A DNA stretch of 64,000 nucleotides, from contig NZ_CP053842.1 of the NCBI RefSeq assembly GCF_013201645.1, forward strand, positions 1,116,001-1,180,000, written 5' to 3'. Below, piece by piece: positions 44,612-55,216 of this stretch; within the stretch, counting starts at the first letter, position 1, and each line of letters opens with the position of its first letter. Source of the DNA: Campylobacter corcagiensis (GTDB taxonomy: Bacteria > Campylobacterota > Campylobacteria > Campylobacterales > Campylobacteraceae). Under the pieces are notes generated by a model. It ran no database searches and was not told where the DNA came from. It saw only the letters and a list, made by a program, of their open reading frames with translations. A program made the position numbers and the translations under genes.

Positions 44612-45943
44612 TTGATAGAGCGTATACTTGAAATTTTAAAAAACAACAATCTTTTTTTAACAGGTGGCGGTGGTGTTGGCAAAAGCTTTGCTACTAGGGC
44701 TGTTATTGATAGATACAAAAATCTTAATAAAAATGTCATAGTTCTTGGAAGTACTGGTATAAGTGCTGTAAATATCGGCGGTGTGACGATTCATTCGTTT
44801 TTTAGCTTTGGAATATGTAAAAACGCCGATGAACTTAGCGGATATGATAAAAGTAGAAGTGCTAAAAGAAGGTTAGCTGATCTAAAGGAGATGCTTCCTA
44901 AAACCGATCTTATCGTTATAGATGAAATTTCAATGGTTTCAGGGGCTTTGTTTGATATGATATATTTTAGATTATCAAATTTGGGCTTTAATGGTAAAGT
45001 TATGGTGGTTGGAGACTTTTATCAACTTCCACCAGTTGCTACAAAAGATAATAACTCTTTATTTTCTTCAAGATATGCTTTTTCATCTTACTCTTGGGGG
45101 CTTATGAAGTTTGTAAATGTTGAATTTATTACCTCAAAAAGAACACAAGACTTAGAATTTTATGAAATTTTATCCTCTCTTAGAGTTGGAGATATAAATC
45201 CTAAAGTTTCTAGCTATCTTGGTAAATTTTTAAGTAGAAATTTGATTTTGGATTCTAGTAAAACTGTCCTTTTTGGACGAAATATTGATGCTGATGAACT
45301 AAATAAAGCTATGTTAAATAGGCTTGATTTGCCACTTGAGAAATTTATAGCTGGCTATGATATCCACGATGAAAACTTAAGAAGTGAGAGATTTATAAAA
45401 TGGGTTGAAAATTTAAATGTCCCTGCGAATTTTGAATTTAAGGTTGGTGCAAAGGTGATATTTACAGCAAACCGCTACAAAAGTGCGTTTAATAGTGTTA
45501 GTTTTTATAACGGTGAACAAGGCATTATAGATAGTGTTGTAAAAGATGGATATCAAATTTTAGCTATAAAGATAGAAAAAAATAGCGGCGAGTTGGTAGA
45601 AATAACGCCAAATAGCTATGATTTAGGCGAGTTTAGGTTAAAAGATGACGAACCAAGTTATGAAATTTTAGCTAGTTTTTATCAGTTTCCACTCCGTCTA
45701 GCTTATGGCATAACTATACATAAATCACAAGGTATGAGTATAGATAATCTTACTTGTAATCTTAATAATATTTTTGCTGAAGGGCAACTCTATGTAGCTC
45801 TTTCAAGAGCTATAAATCCAAAAAATCTCTCTATAATCTACTCAAGAAGTGCCAGTTTTGATAGCTATCTTAACAAAGTTGTAAAGGTTTCAAATGATGT
45901 AAAAGAGTTTTACGAGAAAGAAACCTTTATCTATATGGATTAA
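44612..45943 (+). CDS. PIF1/RecD-like DNA helicase
   Basis: 443 residues from TTG 44612. Superfamily 1B motifs: Walker A LTGGGGVGKSF at residues 16-26, LGSTGISAVNIGGVTIHSFF, DEISMVSG (Walker B), GDFYQLPPV, and the C-terminal AYGITIHKSQGMS and LYVALSRA. This set is typical of PIF1-like 5'-3' helicases found in Campylobacter. Its role is likely in resolving DNA structures or in repair. Its stop lies 2 nt from that of convergent lolA, and no terminator is seen between them. Confidence 0.9.
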   Translation: MIERILEILKNNNLFLTGGGGVGKSFATRAVIDRYKNLNKNVIVLGSTGISAVNIGGVTIHSFFSFGICKNADELSGYDKSRSAKRRLADLKEMLPKTDLIVIDEISMVSGALFDMIYFRLSNLGFNGKVMVVGDFYQLPPVATKDNNSLFSSRYAFSSYSWGLMKFVNVEFITSKRTQDLEFYEILSSLRVGDINPKVSSYLGKFLSRNLILDSSKTVLFGRNIDADELNKAMLNRLDLPLEKFIAGYDIHDENLRSERFIKWVENLNVPANFEFKVGAKVIFTANRYKSAFNSVSFYNGEQGIIDSVVKDGYQILAIKIEKNSGELVEITPNSYDLGEFRLKDDEPSYEILASFYQFPLRLAYGITIHKSQGMSIDNLTCNLNNIFAEGQLYVALSRAINPKNLSIIYSRSASFDSYLNKVVKVSNDVKEFYEKETFIYMD

Positions 45944-45945
45944 TT

Positions 45946-46467
45946 TTACTGCGTGATGATATCAAAATTTGCTGGAATTTGTGGCATAAAAATAGCATCA
46001 TTTAGATTGATATTTTTCTTAACATTGCTAAAATTTATTTCAACTTCATTTCCTAGCTTATCTGTGTAAGTTATGGTATTTATCAAGTCATTTTTAAACT
46101 TAAGATGATAAAGTATATCATCAAACTTAGCATCATATAAATTCTCATCTATCTTTTTAGCATTTTGCATAACTTTTGTTAAATTTGGCACATCTTTTAA
46201 AGTTGTAAGAATTGCTTGTTCAAGATCAGGCTCAATAACTACAACTCGCTCAAAGCTAAAATAGATATCTTTTGGACTTGGAGATCTGTATTTCCAAAGA
46301 GCGTGAGTGTTTGTGGCTTGAAAATTTCCACTATAATTTATCATGCTTCCATCGTTTTTTACAGTTTGAGTAAAATCGCTTGATAAGGTTTTAAATTCCA
46401 GTGGATTTGCCACCAAAAAGCTTACAAAAAGCATAAAATTTGAAACTATAAATAATAGTTTTTTCAT
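45946..46467 (-). CDS. lolA: Outer-membrane lipoprotein carrier LolA
   Basis: Periplasmic chaperone ferrying lipoproteins to the outer membrane. 173 residues with a signal peptide. FTQTVKNDGSMINYSGNFQATNTHALWKY-type strands form the open-barrel fold, and YRSPSPKDIYFSFERVVVIEPDLEQAI is a conserved block. It works downstream of the LolC/E-type permease encoded at 51345-52535. Confidence 0.9.
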   Translation of the reverse strand: MKKLLFIVSNFMLFVSFLVANPLEFKTLSSDFTQTVKNDGSMINYSGNFQATNTHALWKYRSPSPKDIYFSFERVVVIEPDLEQAILTTLKDVPNLTKVMQNAKKIDENLYDAKFDDILYHLKFKNDLINTITYTDKLGNEVEINFSNVKKNINLNDAIFMPQIPANFDIITQ

Positions 46468-46600
46468 AAGTTCTCCTTATTAAATTTGAAGGATTTTACT
46501 AAGTTTTGTTAAATCATTTATCTATATAATTCAAATAGTAGCTACATTTAAGTAGCAATTGTGTATAATTTTAATCAAATTTTAAATTAAAGGATATCAA

Positions 46601-48544
46601 GTGAAAAAGCTACTTGGATTTTTAATAATTCTTTGTGTTTTATTAGGCGGTTTGGCTATTTTTGGCAAACCCTATATAGGAGTTACAACTACAAATAACA
46701 TAGCAAAAAATGCTGGAGCTCAGGTTATAAGTAATGAAAACGGCGTTTTAGAAGGAGTTTTTAAAAAAGAAATTCTTAATAAAATGATTCTAGAACACAC
46801 CAGTAAAAACATAAGCGATCCTGCTTTAAGAGCAGAAGTAATAGATGATCTTATAAATGAAGAGAGTTTTAAAAATGATATAAAATTTAAATACTACTAT
46901 GAGACTAGTTTAAACGTCTTAAACCCCGAAATAAAAGGTGAAATTGAAGTTCTTGATAAAGATAGTGTATCACTATTTTCAAAAATTTTTGGCACAGCTA
47001 AAGCCCTTACTTTGGAATTTAAAGGAAAAGATGCAACTCTTTTAGCTAAAGATATAAGCTATAAAGATGATGATTTAAAGCTAATGGTAAATGGTCTTAA
47101 GTTTGATTTTACAGGAGTTAACAAAGATGGCAGCATAAAGGGTGTTAAATTTAGCTTTTCTAAACTTGAAATGTTAGATTTATACACTAAAGGTAGTTAT
47201 GATTTAGAAGATTTTTATATCAAAAGCTCACTTGCAACGCCTTTTAAAAGTGGTGATGACATATATAAATTTTTTAGTAAAAATAGCACTCACGAGATAA
47301 ATATCGGTGAAATTTCATATAAAGATAATAGTCAAAATATCAAATTCAGTGACGCTAAATACATAATAGAACTAAAATCTTATCCAAAAAATGATATTGT
47401 TGATATGCTCCTTTCTGATTCATCGCATAGTTTTGATATGGGAAGTTTTTCATACAGTGATAACGAAGCTAAATTAACTCTAAGTGGCATAAAAAGCACA
47501 ATGGATAGAAAAAATATTGATAACAGAGTTGTAGATACTCAAAAATTTAGCATTGATGATTTGGGCTTTAACTTTGAGCAAAATGGATTTGACTTTAAAA
47601 ATTTAACAATAAATGCTAGTTCAAAAATACCAAAAAGCCTTTACAAAACTCTTACAAATTTAGATTTTGTAGATAGTCTTGAGAGTATGGATGAGAGCGA
47701 AGTTATGGATAATATTGTTAAAAATTTTGGCTCTGGAATTGACTTTGAGATAGATGAGCTATCGCTTGAAAACCACAAAGGTGATAAAGTAAAAGCTTTA
47801 GTGGATTTTTCTATTCCAGTAATTAGCGACATAGAAAATGGCGATATGAGCATGTTAAATTTGCTAAAAAGCTCTATTAAATTTTCAACAACTTCTAATT
47901 TAGCTGAGTTTTTAAGCCAAACAGATGAGCTTAAGATAATGGGTACTTTTGCTGATCTTAGCATATTTGGTGTATTTGATCAGCTTAAAGAGGATTTTGA
48001 AACATCAATCAAGCCTGAAGCTTTAAGTGTGCTTGATAAGTATAAACTTGATAAACTAAGCAAAAAAGTAAAAAATCTAAATGTAGATAGTGTCTTTAAA
48101 GTGAGTGAAAACGGAGGCTATGAGCTAAACATTGATGAGAGCTTTATAGCTTTCTTGCTACCAGGACTTGCTTATAGCTATAATAATAACAGCTCCGATG
48201 AAGAAATTCAAATAGCAACAGCACTTGCAAATTTAAATACAGTAATATCTGATATAACTATTTATTACACCGCACAAAGGCAATTTGCTTCAAAAATTTC
48301 TGATATGACAAATGTTTCTATTACTGATGAAGAAAGTAGTAAAAACAAAATGCTTGGAACACTTAAAGTAAATGGCAAAAACTGCTTTATTATTATCGTA
48401 GATTTTAGCGATAAACCTTTTATAGATATCACAGAAGGACTTGATAATAAAGACACTCTTTGTAAAGAAATTTATAAAAGTCCTGAAACTAAAGAAATTT
48501 TAGATGAGAATTTCTATATGGACTATAGAAATTTAAATTTTTAA
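46601..48544 (+). CDS. DUF945 (YdgA-like) exported protein
   Basis: 647 residues from GTG 46601 (AAAGGA upstream). One N-terminal hydrophobic segment (LLGFLIILCVLLGGLAIFG) is followed by GKPYIGV, typical of DUF945 proteins, and long repeats of beta strands such as FSIDDLGFNFEQNGFDFKNL. It is probably an inner-membrane-anchored periplasmic protein. The family has no firm function; a link to envelope maintenance would suit its neighbours lolA and secA. Confidence 0.82.
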   Translation: MKKLLGFLIILCVLLGGLAIFGKPYIGVTTTNNIAKNAGAQVISNENGVLEGVFKKEILNKMILEHTSKNISDPALRAEVIDDLINEESFKNDIKFKYYYETSLNVLNPEIKGEIEVLDKDSVSLFSKIFGTAKALTLEFKGKDATLLAKDISYKDDDLKLMVNGLKFDFTGVNKDGSIKGVKFSFSKLEMLDLYTKGSYDLEDFYIKSSLATPFKSGDDIYKFFSKNSTHEINIGEISYKDNSQNIKFSDAKYIIELKSYPKNDIVDMLLSDSSHSFDMGSFSYSDNEAKLTLSGIKSTMDRKNIDNRVVDTQKFSIDDLGFNFEQNGFDFKNLTINASSKIPKSLYKTLTNLDFVDSLESMDESEVMDNIVKNFGSGIDFEIDELSLENHKGDKVKALVDFSIPVISDIENGDMSMLNLLKSSIKFSTTSNLAEFLSQTDELKIMGTFADLSIFGVFDQLKEDFETSIKPEALSVLDKYKLDKLSKKVKNLNVDSVFKVSENGGYELNIDESFIAFLLPGLAYSYNNNSSDEEIQIATALANLNTVISDITIYYTAQRQFASKISDMTNVSITDEESSKNKMLGTLKVNGKNCFIIIVDFSDKPFIDITEGLDNKDTLCKEIYKSPETKEILDENFYMDYRNLNF

Positions 48545-48559
48545 AATTATTATAAATTC

Positions 48560-48597
48560 AGAGTTTATGGTTTAAAATTTAATCATAAACTCTTTTT
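48560..48597 (+). terminator. Rho-independent terminator after the DUF945 gene
   Basis: 10-bp stem AGAGTTTATG / CATAAACTCT (48560-48569 and 48584-48593) with a 14-nt loop, followed directly by a T-run. It separates the DUF945 gene from secA. Confidence 0.85.
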
Positions 48598-48685
48598 GAT
48601 CTCCATATTAAATTAAAATAAACTATACATTGAGAAGTTTTAAACAAAATATGTTAAAATACAAAATTAAATTTTTGGAGTGATT

Positions 48686-51328
48686 ATGATACAGAATTTA
48701 TTTGGAAAAATTTTTGGTACTAAAAATGATCGTATAGTTAAACACTACGCTAAAAGAGCAAAAGAGATAAACGCTCTTGAAAGCAAATATGAAAGCATGA
48801 GTGATGATGAGCTAAAAGCTAGTTTTGATGCGTTAAAGCAAGCCGTACAAAAAGATGAAAAAAGCTTAGATGATGTTTTAAACGATAGCTTTGCAATAAC
48901 AAGAGAAGCTAGCAAAAGAGTACTAAATATGCGTCACTTTGATGTCCAGCTAATAGGCGGTATGGTACTTCATGATGGAAATATCGCTGAGATGAAAACT
49001 GGTGAAGGAAAAACCCTTGTAGCAACTCTGCCTGTTGTTTTAAATGCTATGAGTGGCAAAGGCGTTCATGTTGTAACAGTTAATGACTATTTGGCTAAGC
49101 GTGATGCTCGTGAAATGGGTGCTTTGTATGAGTTTTTAGGATATAGCGTTGGAGTTATAGTTGGCGGGCAGTATGATGATACTGAAAGAAAATCACAATA
49201 TAACGCAGATATAACATATGGTACAAATAACGAATTTGGCTTTGATTATTTAAGAGATAATATGAAATTTAGAGCTGAAGATAAAGTCCAAAGAGAACAT
49301 AATTTTGTTATAGTTGACGAAGTTGATAGTATTTTAATAGATGAAGCAAGAACTCCACTTATCATCTCAGGACCAACAAATAGAACTCTTGATGGCTATG
49401 TTAAGGCAAATGAAGTCGCACTTCAGCTTAAAAGAGGCGAACCAGCAAATTTAAACGAACCTGGTTCTAAACCAACTGGAGACTTTGTAGTTGATGAGAA
49501 AAATAGAACCATTATGCTAAATGAAGAAGGAATTGCTAAGGCTGAAAAGCTTTTTGGTGTAGATAACTTATATAGTCTTGAAAATGCTATTTTAAGTCAC
49601 TATCTTGATCAAGCTCTAAAGGCAAATCACCTTTTCTTAAAAGATGTAAACTATGTGGTAAAAGATGGACAAGTTGTAATTGTTGATGAATTTACCGGTA
49701 GGCTTAGCGAAGGGCGTCGTTTTAGCGAAGGACTTCATCAAGCCCTAGAAGCAAAAGAAGGAGTTAAAATTCAAGAAGAGAGCCAAACTCTAGCTGATAT
49801 TACATTTCAAAACTACTTTAGACTTTATGATAAACTAGCAGGTATGACAGGAACAGCTCAAACTGAAGCAAGCGAATTTAGTCAAATTTATAGCCTTGAA
49901 GTTATCTCAATACCTACTAACGTCCCAGTTGCTAGGATAGATCAAAACGATCTTATTTACAAAACAGAAGCTGAGAAATTTAGAGCTGTTATAGAAGAGA
50001 TAAAACGCCTAAACGCTAAAGGTCAGCCTGTTTTAGTTGGAACAGCTTCTATAGAAAAAAGCGAAGTACTTCATGAACTTCTTAAAAAAGAGCGTATCGC
50101 TCACTCAGTACTAAATGCTAAAAACCACGAAAAAGAGGCTGAAATAATTGCCGATGCTGGAGCAAAAGGAGCAGTAACAATCGCAACAAACATGGCAGGT
50201 CGTGGTGTTGATATAAGGATAAATGATGAGGTAAGAGATCTTGGTGGACTTTATATCCTAGGAACAGAAAGACACGAAAGTAGGCGTATAGATAACCAGC
50301 TTCGTGGTCGTGCTGGAAGACAAGGAGATCCAGGAGAGAGTAGATTTTTCTTAAGTTTAGATGATAATTTACTTAGAATTTTTGGAAGTGATAGGATAAA
50401 AAATATCATGGATAGACTTGGTATAAAAGAAGGTGAAAGTATCGAGTCAAAAATGGTAACAAGAGCTGTAGAAAACGCTCAAAAAAAGGTAGAAAGCTTA
50501 CACTTTGAAAGCCGTAAATATGTCCTTGAGTATGACGATATAGCAAATGAACAAAGAAAGACCATATATAAATACAGAAACGAACTTCTTGACCCTGAGT
50601 ATGATCTAAGTCAAAAGATAGATGATAACAGACTAACATATGTTGATGTGGTGCTAGAAAATGCTGAAATTTATGATGGTATGCAAAAGAGTGATTTTAA
50701 TCTAGATGCAGTTATTAGCTCATTTAGTGAAGAGATTGGGCATATTTTTACAAAAGAAGAGCTTGAAAAATTTGATACTTACTCAGAGCTTAAAGAGTAT
50801 ATTGCAGATGAACTTAAAAAAGCTTACGATGATAAGATGAGTTTGGTTGAGCCTGAACAAAGAAAAGCTATAGAAAAGCAAGTCTATCTTCAAGTCGTAG
50901 ATAAGGACTGGAGAGAGCATCTTTATCAAATGGATATCTTAAAAACAGGCATTGGATTAAGAGGATATAACAGAAAAGATCCACTTACTGAGTATAAAAA
51001 AGAAAGCTATGAGCTTTTTGTTGATTTAGTTGGGCGTCTAAAAAGAGATAGTATAAGAACACTTCAAGCTATTCGCTTTAAGACAAAAGAGGAGATGGAA
51101 GCTGAAGAGCGCGCTATGAAGCAAGCTCAAGCTAGAGCGATGGAAGAGATGAATAGAGCTATCGAAGCTAAAAATAAAGAGCTTCAAAACGAGACTGAAG
51201 AGAAAAAATTAGAGCCTATAAAAGTAGCAAAAAAGCCTAAAAGAAATGAGCCATGCCCTTGTGGAAGTGGTAAAAAATACAAAGAGTGTTGTGGCAAAAG
51301 TGGTCCTAAAAAAGGTGATTTAGCCTAA
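48686..51328 (+). CDS. secA: Preprotein translocase ATPase SecA
   Basis: Motor that drives preproteins through SecYEG. The nucleotide-binding block [35 protein letters not shown], and [12 protein letters not shown] are diagnostic. The C-terminus ends with the zinc-binding [13 protein letters not shown] tail. I use ATG 48686 (880 residues), 5 nt after TTTGGAG; a GTG at 48680 is less well placed. An overlapping-operon relationship with the next gene is suggested by the 16-nt gap. Confidence 0.97.
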   Translation: MIQNLFGKIFGTKNDRIVKHYAKRAKEINALESKYESMSDDELKASFDALKQAVQKDEKSLDDVLNDSFAITREASKRVLNMRHFDVQLIGGMVLHDGNIAEMKTGEGKTLVATLPVVLNAMSGKGVHVVTVNDYLAKRDAREMGALYEFLGYSVGVIVGGQYDDTERKSQYNADITYGTNNEFGFDYLRDNMKFRAEDKVQREHNFVIVDEVDSILIDEARTPLIISGPTNRTLDGYVKANEVALQLKRGEPANLNEPGSKPTGDFVVDEKNRTIMLNEEGIAKAEKLFGVDNLYSLENAILSHYLDQALKANHLFLKDVNYVVKDGQVVIVDEFTGRLSEGRRFSEGLHQALEAKEGVKIQEESQTLADITFQNYFRLYDKLAGMTGTAQTEASEFSQIYSLEVISIPTNVPVARIDQNDLIYKTEAEKFRAVIEEIKRLNAKGQPVLVGTASIEKSEVLHELLKKERIAHSVLNAKNHEKEAEIIADAGAKGAVTIATNMAGRGVDIRINDEVRDLGGLYILGTERHESRRIDNQLRGRAGRQGDPGESRFFLSLDDNLLRIFGSDRIKNIMDRLGIKEGESIESKMVTRAVENAQKKVESLHFESRKYVLEYDDIANEQRKTIYKYRNELLDPEYDLSQKIDDNRLTYVDVVLENAEIYDGMQKSDFNLDAVISSFSEEIGHIFTKEELEKFDTYSELKEYIADELKKAYDDKMSLVEPEQRKAIEKQVYLQVVDKDWREHLYQMDILKTGIGLRGYNRKDPLTEYKKESYELFVDLVGRLKRDSIRTLQAIRFKTKEEMEAEERAMKQAQARAMEEMNRAIEAKNKELQNETEEKKLEPIKVAKKPKRNEPCPCGSGKKYKECCGKSGPKKGDLA

Positions 51329-51344
51329 ATTTGGAGCTTGAAAT

Positions 51345-52535
51345 TTGGTAAAATATTTAACTAGAAAATATCTTAGATTTGATAAAAGTCAGCCATTTAT
51401 AACGATGTGTGCGATTTTAGCTTTTTTAGGCGTTAGCATTGGGCTAATGGTTTTAATAGTTGCAATGGCTATAATGAATGGCTTTGATAAAGAATTTGAA
51501 AGAAAACTCTTTACAATGAACTATCCTATAACGATACTTAGCCATTTTAAAGAGGGAATTTCTAGAAATGATCTTGAAAATTTAAGATCAAATTTACCAG
51601 ATATCAAATTTAGCCCTTACATAACAACTCAAGCTATCGTAAAAGGTGGTGATAAACTAGAAGGTGCTGTTGTTTTTGGTGTGGATGCAAAAAGCGAAGC
51701 AGAAGTTAATGAAGTTGTAAAAAATGGACTAAAAGATGCGAATTTAACCGGCTTTGGTGCTATGATAGGAAAAGGCTTAAAAGAGCAGTTTATGCTTAGA
51801 AAAGATGATAAGATTATGCTTATATTTACCAAATTTGACGCAGGTGGCTTTTCACTACTTCCAAAGATGAAACGCTTTGATGTAAAGGCTGAGTTTCACT
51901 CAGGACTTATCGCTTACGATAAAGCCTACATATATACAGATATTAATGATTTAGCAAAAGTTCTTGACTATAAAGATGAAAGTTTTGATGGAATTCATAT
52001 ATATTCAAATGATCCATTTAAAGATAAGGAGCGTATAAAAGCTATCCTTCCTGAAAATATGGTAGCTCTTGGCTGGTGGGAGCAAAATGGAAACTTTTTT
52101 TCAGCTCTTGCTCTTGAAAAAAGAGCACTTTTTATCGTGCTAATGCTTATTATCTTAGTAGCAAGTCTTAATATCATAAGCTCACTTCTTATGACAGTCA
52201 TGAATCGCCGTCAAGAAATAGCGCTTCTTCTTGCACTTGGTGCTAGTAAAAAAGAGGTTAAAAGCGTTTTTTTCAGACTTGGAATGGTAATAGGTGGTGG
52301 TGGCATTGTATTTGGTGCTATTCTTGGGCTTTTGGGAGTTTGGATTTTTGGTAGTTTTGATATAGTTAAGCTTCCAGCTGATGTTTATGGTAGCTCAAAA
52401 CTTCCAATGGAGCTATCAGTAAGTGATTTTTGTATGATTATATTTGGTGCTCTTGCTATCGTTATAATCTCATCATACTACCCAGCCAAAAAAGCAACAG
52501 AAGTTGATGTTTTAGAAACTTTAAGGAATGAGTAG
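51345..52535 (+). CDS. LolC/LolE-type lipoprotein-releasing ABC permease
   Basis: 396 residues from TTG 51345 with GGAG upstream. There is an N-terminal membrane helix, a large periplasmic domain (about residues 50-245), and three C-terminal helices of the FtsX/MacB fold (residues about 258-385). It extracts mature lipoproteins for LolA together with an ATPase (LolD) that is not adjacent here. A single permease gene is usual in epsilonproteobacteria. Confidence 0.9.
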   Translation: MVKYLTRKYLRFDKSQPFITMCAILAFLGVSIGLMVLIVAMAIMNGFDKEFERKLFTMNYPITILSHFKEGISRNDLENLRSNLPDIKFSPYITTQAIVKGGDKLEGAVVFGVDAKSEAEVNEVVKNGLKDANLTGFGAMIGKGLKEQFMLRKDDKIMLIFTKFDAGGFSLLPKMKRFDVKAEFHSGLIAYDKAYIYTDINDLAKVLDYKDESFDGIHIYSNDPFKDKERIKAILPENMVALGWWEQNGNFFSALALEKRALFIVLMLIILVASLNIISSLLMTVMNRRQEIALLLALGASKKEVKSVFFRLGMVIGGGGIVFGAILGLLGVWIFGSFDIVKLPADVYGSSKLPMELSVSDFCMIIFGALAIVIISSYYPAKKATEVDVLETLRNE

Positions 52536-52668
52536 AATTGAATTTAAGTTTATTTAATATTTGATAGTTAAAGCTTGAGTTTATAATCTAGATTAAGTAA
52601 ATAAATTTAAAGCGAAACTAAACAAAGTTTATAGAACTTGTTTAACTTGAATTTAAGTGATACTTTTA

Positions 52669-52674
52669 TATAAT
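52669..52674 (+). promoter_or_regulatory. Putative -10 box of the polysaccharide operon
   Basis: TATAAT within TTATATAATC, 27 nt before the TTG start of the Wzz-like gene, with an AAGGAA ribosome site between. The preceding 130 nt lacks genes, so the nine rightward genes could be transcribed from here. Confidence 0.5.
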
Positions 52675-52701
52675 CACTAGATTATTTTTAAGGAAAAAGA
52701 A

Positions 52702-53670
52702 TTGGACAGACGAAGAATTGAAATTCAAGATGATGAAATTGATTTAGCTGTGGTATTTAAAACGCTATTTGATTATAAATTTACTATAGTCATTATAACT
52801 TTCATTTTTTTACTTATTGGAGTTATTTATGCTATAACATCCACTAAATGGCTAAAAACCACTGCCATAGTTGAAGTTGGTCATCACTTTACAAATAACA
52901 ATGAACAATATATAGCTAACTTTTCAAATTTTAGAAATGACGTTTTAGCTTATGGAATTTCGGTTTTAGACCAAAATGAAACTGACTTTAAAGATATCTA
53001 TGTTGATTATAATCTAACAACCAAAGATGATAGTGCTAATAAAGTCTTTGAAGATGGATTTTATGCTATAAATATTATTGGAAAAAATAAAGATAAATCA
53101 CTCGAAAAAATAGATGAAATTTTAAAACAAATCACCATAAAACATAAGAATAATCTCGAGTATATCTTAGCACAAAAAAGCATTGATTTGGAGATTTTAA
53201 ATAAAAATATAGAAGATACAAAAAATATAATATTAGCTAATGCAAACTATCAGATAAAAATTTTACAAGAAGAAGCTCCAAAAATAGCCGAAAAAATAGA
53301 ACAAATTTCAAAAATTCTAATAGAAAAAGATAATATAGAAAATAAAGAGGCAGTTTCTTCTATTCAAATAGGTGGAAGCGATTACGGGTTATCATCTCTA
53401 ATACAATATAGAAATAATATTATAACAAATTCAATATCAGATGCGAGCACAAGACTATTTGACATTCAAATGTTGTTAGAAAACATGATAAAGCAAAAGA
53501 ACGACTTAGAAAAAGATATAAAGGATGGCTATAGGAATACTAAGGTGATGTCAGTAGCAACAACTCCTGAGAAAAATAAAAATTTATTAATAATAGCTAT
53601 TTTAACTTTCATAGGCTTTTTCGTAAGCATTTTTAGTGTGCTTGTGTGGAATGTTGTAAAAAAAATATAA
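52702..53670 (+). CDS. Wzz-like polysaccharide chain-length regulator
   Basis: 322 residues from TTG 52702. Two membrane helices, one near residues 28-48 and one near 296-318, bracket a long periplasmic coiled-coil region. This is the layout of PCP-1 (Wzz) proteins; no tyrosine-kinase domain is fused. DEIDLAVVFKTLFDYKFTI at the N-terminus is a typical Wzz start. It sets the length of the glycan polymerised by Wzy. First gene of the locus. Confidence 0.88.
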   Translation: MDRRRIEIQDDEIDLAVVFKTLFDYKFTIVIITFIFLLIGVIYAITSTKWLKTTAIVEVGHHFTNNNEQYIANFSNFRNDVLAYGISVLDQNETDFKDIYVDYNLTTKDDSANKVFEDGFYAINIIGKNKDKSLEKIDEILKQITIKHKNNLEYILAQKSIDLEILNKNIEDTKNIILANANYQIKILQEEAPKIAEKIEQISKILIEKDNIENKEAVSSIQIGGSDYGLSSLIQYRNNIITNSISDASTRLFDIQMLLENMIKQKNDLEKDIKDGYRNTKVMSVATTPEKNKNLLIIAILTFIGFFVSIFSVLVWNVVKKI

Positions 53671-53689
53671 ATAATTTTGTACAGCTGAT

Positions 53690-55213
53690 ATGTCAAATAA
53701 AAATCCTGTAATAGAGAGAAAAGAAGGTGCTATTTTAACATATGTAAATATTTTTCTTAATACCTTTATAATGATTTTTTATACCCCGTTTGTTATAAAA
53801 ATGCTTGGGCAAAGTGAATTTGGTCTTTACTCGTTAGCTATTAGCATTATGGGGTATATTGCTATATTTGATTTTGGTCTTGGTAATGCAGTTGTTGTTT
53901 TTACATCTAAATTTATAGCAAAAAATCAGCAAAATAAACAAAACATTTTATATTCCACTGTATTTGTTTTTTATATCTGCATGAGTTTTTTAATAATTAT
54001 TTTAGGAGTTATTTTTTTAAGTAATATAGAATTATTTTTTAAAAACTCTTTAACTTTAGAAGAGATAGAAATCTTAAAAGTTTTAGTTATGCTTTTAATT
54101 TTTAATATGACTTTTTCTTTACCTTGCAATGTTTTTTCATCTATACTAAATGCTTATGAAAGATTTATATTCATGAAAAAAATCTCAATTTTAAGATCTT
54201 TATTAACTCCATTATTTCTTAGTGTAATTTTACTTTTAGGCTTTAAGTCCATTTCTATGATAGTTTCAATTACATTTTTAAATATATTGTATTTTTTAAC
54301 AATAATTATATATTGCAAAAAAAACATTAATATGAAAATAGATATTTTAAAATTTAATTTTAATTTTTTAAAAATGGTTTTAAATTATTCCATTTTTATT
54401 TTTATAGGATTGATAGTTGATCAAGTTAATTGGAATTTTGGTCAGTTTATAATAGGTTCTTTCTTGGGGGCAAAAGAAGTTGGCGTTTTTGCTATAGCAA
54501 TTTTGTTTAACTCAATGTTTATAATGCTTTCAACTGCTATTAGCGGAGTATTTTTACCTAAAATTTCTAAGATGATTTCAAGTGGAGCAAATAACGAAAC
54601 TCTAACTAACGAAATGATAAGAATAGGAAGACTTCAAGGTTATATTATTTTTTTAATACTATTTGGCTTTATTATTTTCGGTAAGGATTTTATAAAACTT
54701 TGGGTTGGAGAAAGCTATATAGATGCTTATTATTTAACAATTATCATAATGATACCTCTTAGTGTGCCATTAATCCAAAATCTAGGACTTAGCATAATGC
54801 AAGCTAAAAACCAATATCAATTTAAGGCGATTTCCACACTGATAGGAGCTATTATTTCCATATTTTTATCTATATATTTGGTTAAAATTTATGGATATTT
54901 TGGAGTATCATTTAGTATAGCTTCTATGTTTTTTATAATGAACGGCATCGCAATTAACTGGTATTATCATAAAAAAATTAAGCTTAATATGCAAAAATTT
55001 TGGAGTGAAATATTTAAAAATATCACTCCAATTTTTCTGTTATTTCTGTTATTTCTGTTATTTTCAAATTTTATCAAATCAGACAATATAGTATATTTTG
55101 CTATAGAAATTTTAGTTTTTATGTTACTTTATTTTATAGTTTGCTATAAAATCTGTATGAATGAGTACGAAAAATCACTCCTTGAATCAATACTTAAAAA
55201 AATAAAGGTATAA
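53690..55213 (+). CDS. Wzx-type polysaccharide flippase
   Basis: 507 residues with 12-14 hydrophobic helices. The N-terminal pattern (LTYVNIFLNTFIMIFYTPFVIKMLGQSEFGLYSLA) is typical of the MOP/Wzx oligosaccharide exporter superfamily. It flips undecaprenyl-linked repeat units across the inner membrane. It lies 19 nt after wzz, and 3 nt separate its stop from the next gene's start. Confidence 0.9.
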   Translation: MSNKNPVIERKEGAILTYVNIFLNTFIMIFYTPFVIKMLGQSEFGLYSLAISIMGYIAIFDFGLGNAVVVFTSKFIAKNQQNKQNILYSTVFVFYICMSFLIIILGVIFLSNIELFFKNSLTLEEIEILKVLVMLLIFNMTFSLPCNVFSSILNAYERFIFMKKISILRSLLTPLFLSVILLLGFKSISMIVSITFLNILYFLTIIIYCKKNINMKIDILKFNFNFLKMVLNYSIFIFIGLIVDQVNWNFGQFIIGSFLGAKEVGVFAIAILFNSMFIMLSTAISGVFLPKISKMISSGANNETLTNEMIRIGRLQGYIIFLILFGFIIFGKDFIKLWVGESYIDAYYLTIIIMIPLSVPLIQNLGLSIMQAKNQYQFKAISTLIGAIISIFLSIYLVKIYGYFGVSFSIASMFFIMNGIAINWYYHKKIKLNMQKFWSEIFKNITPIFLLFLLFLLFSNFIKSDNIVYFAIEILVFMLLYFIVCYKICMNEYEKSLLESILKKIKV

Positions 55214-55216
55214 AAT

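Noticed and set aside
52618-52645. Imperfect hairpin AAACAAAGTT...AACTTGTTT after the LolC/E gene
   Set aside because: One bulge and no U-tract; not enough to call a terminator.
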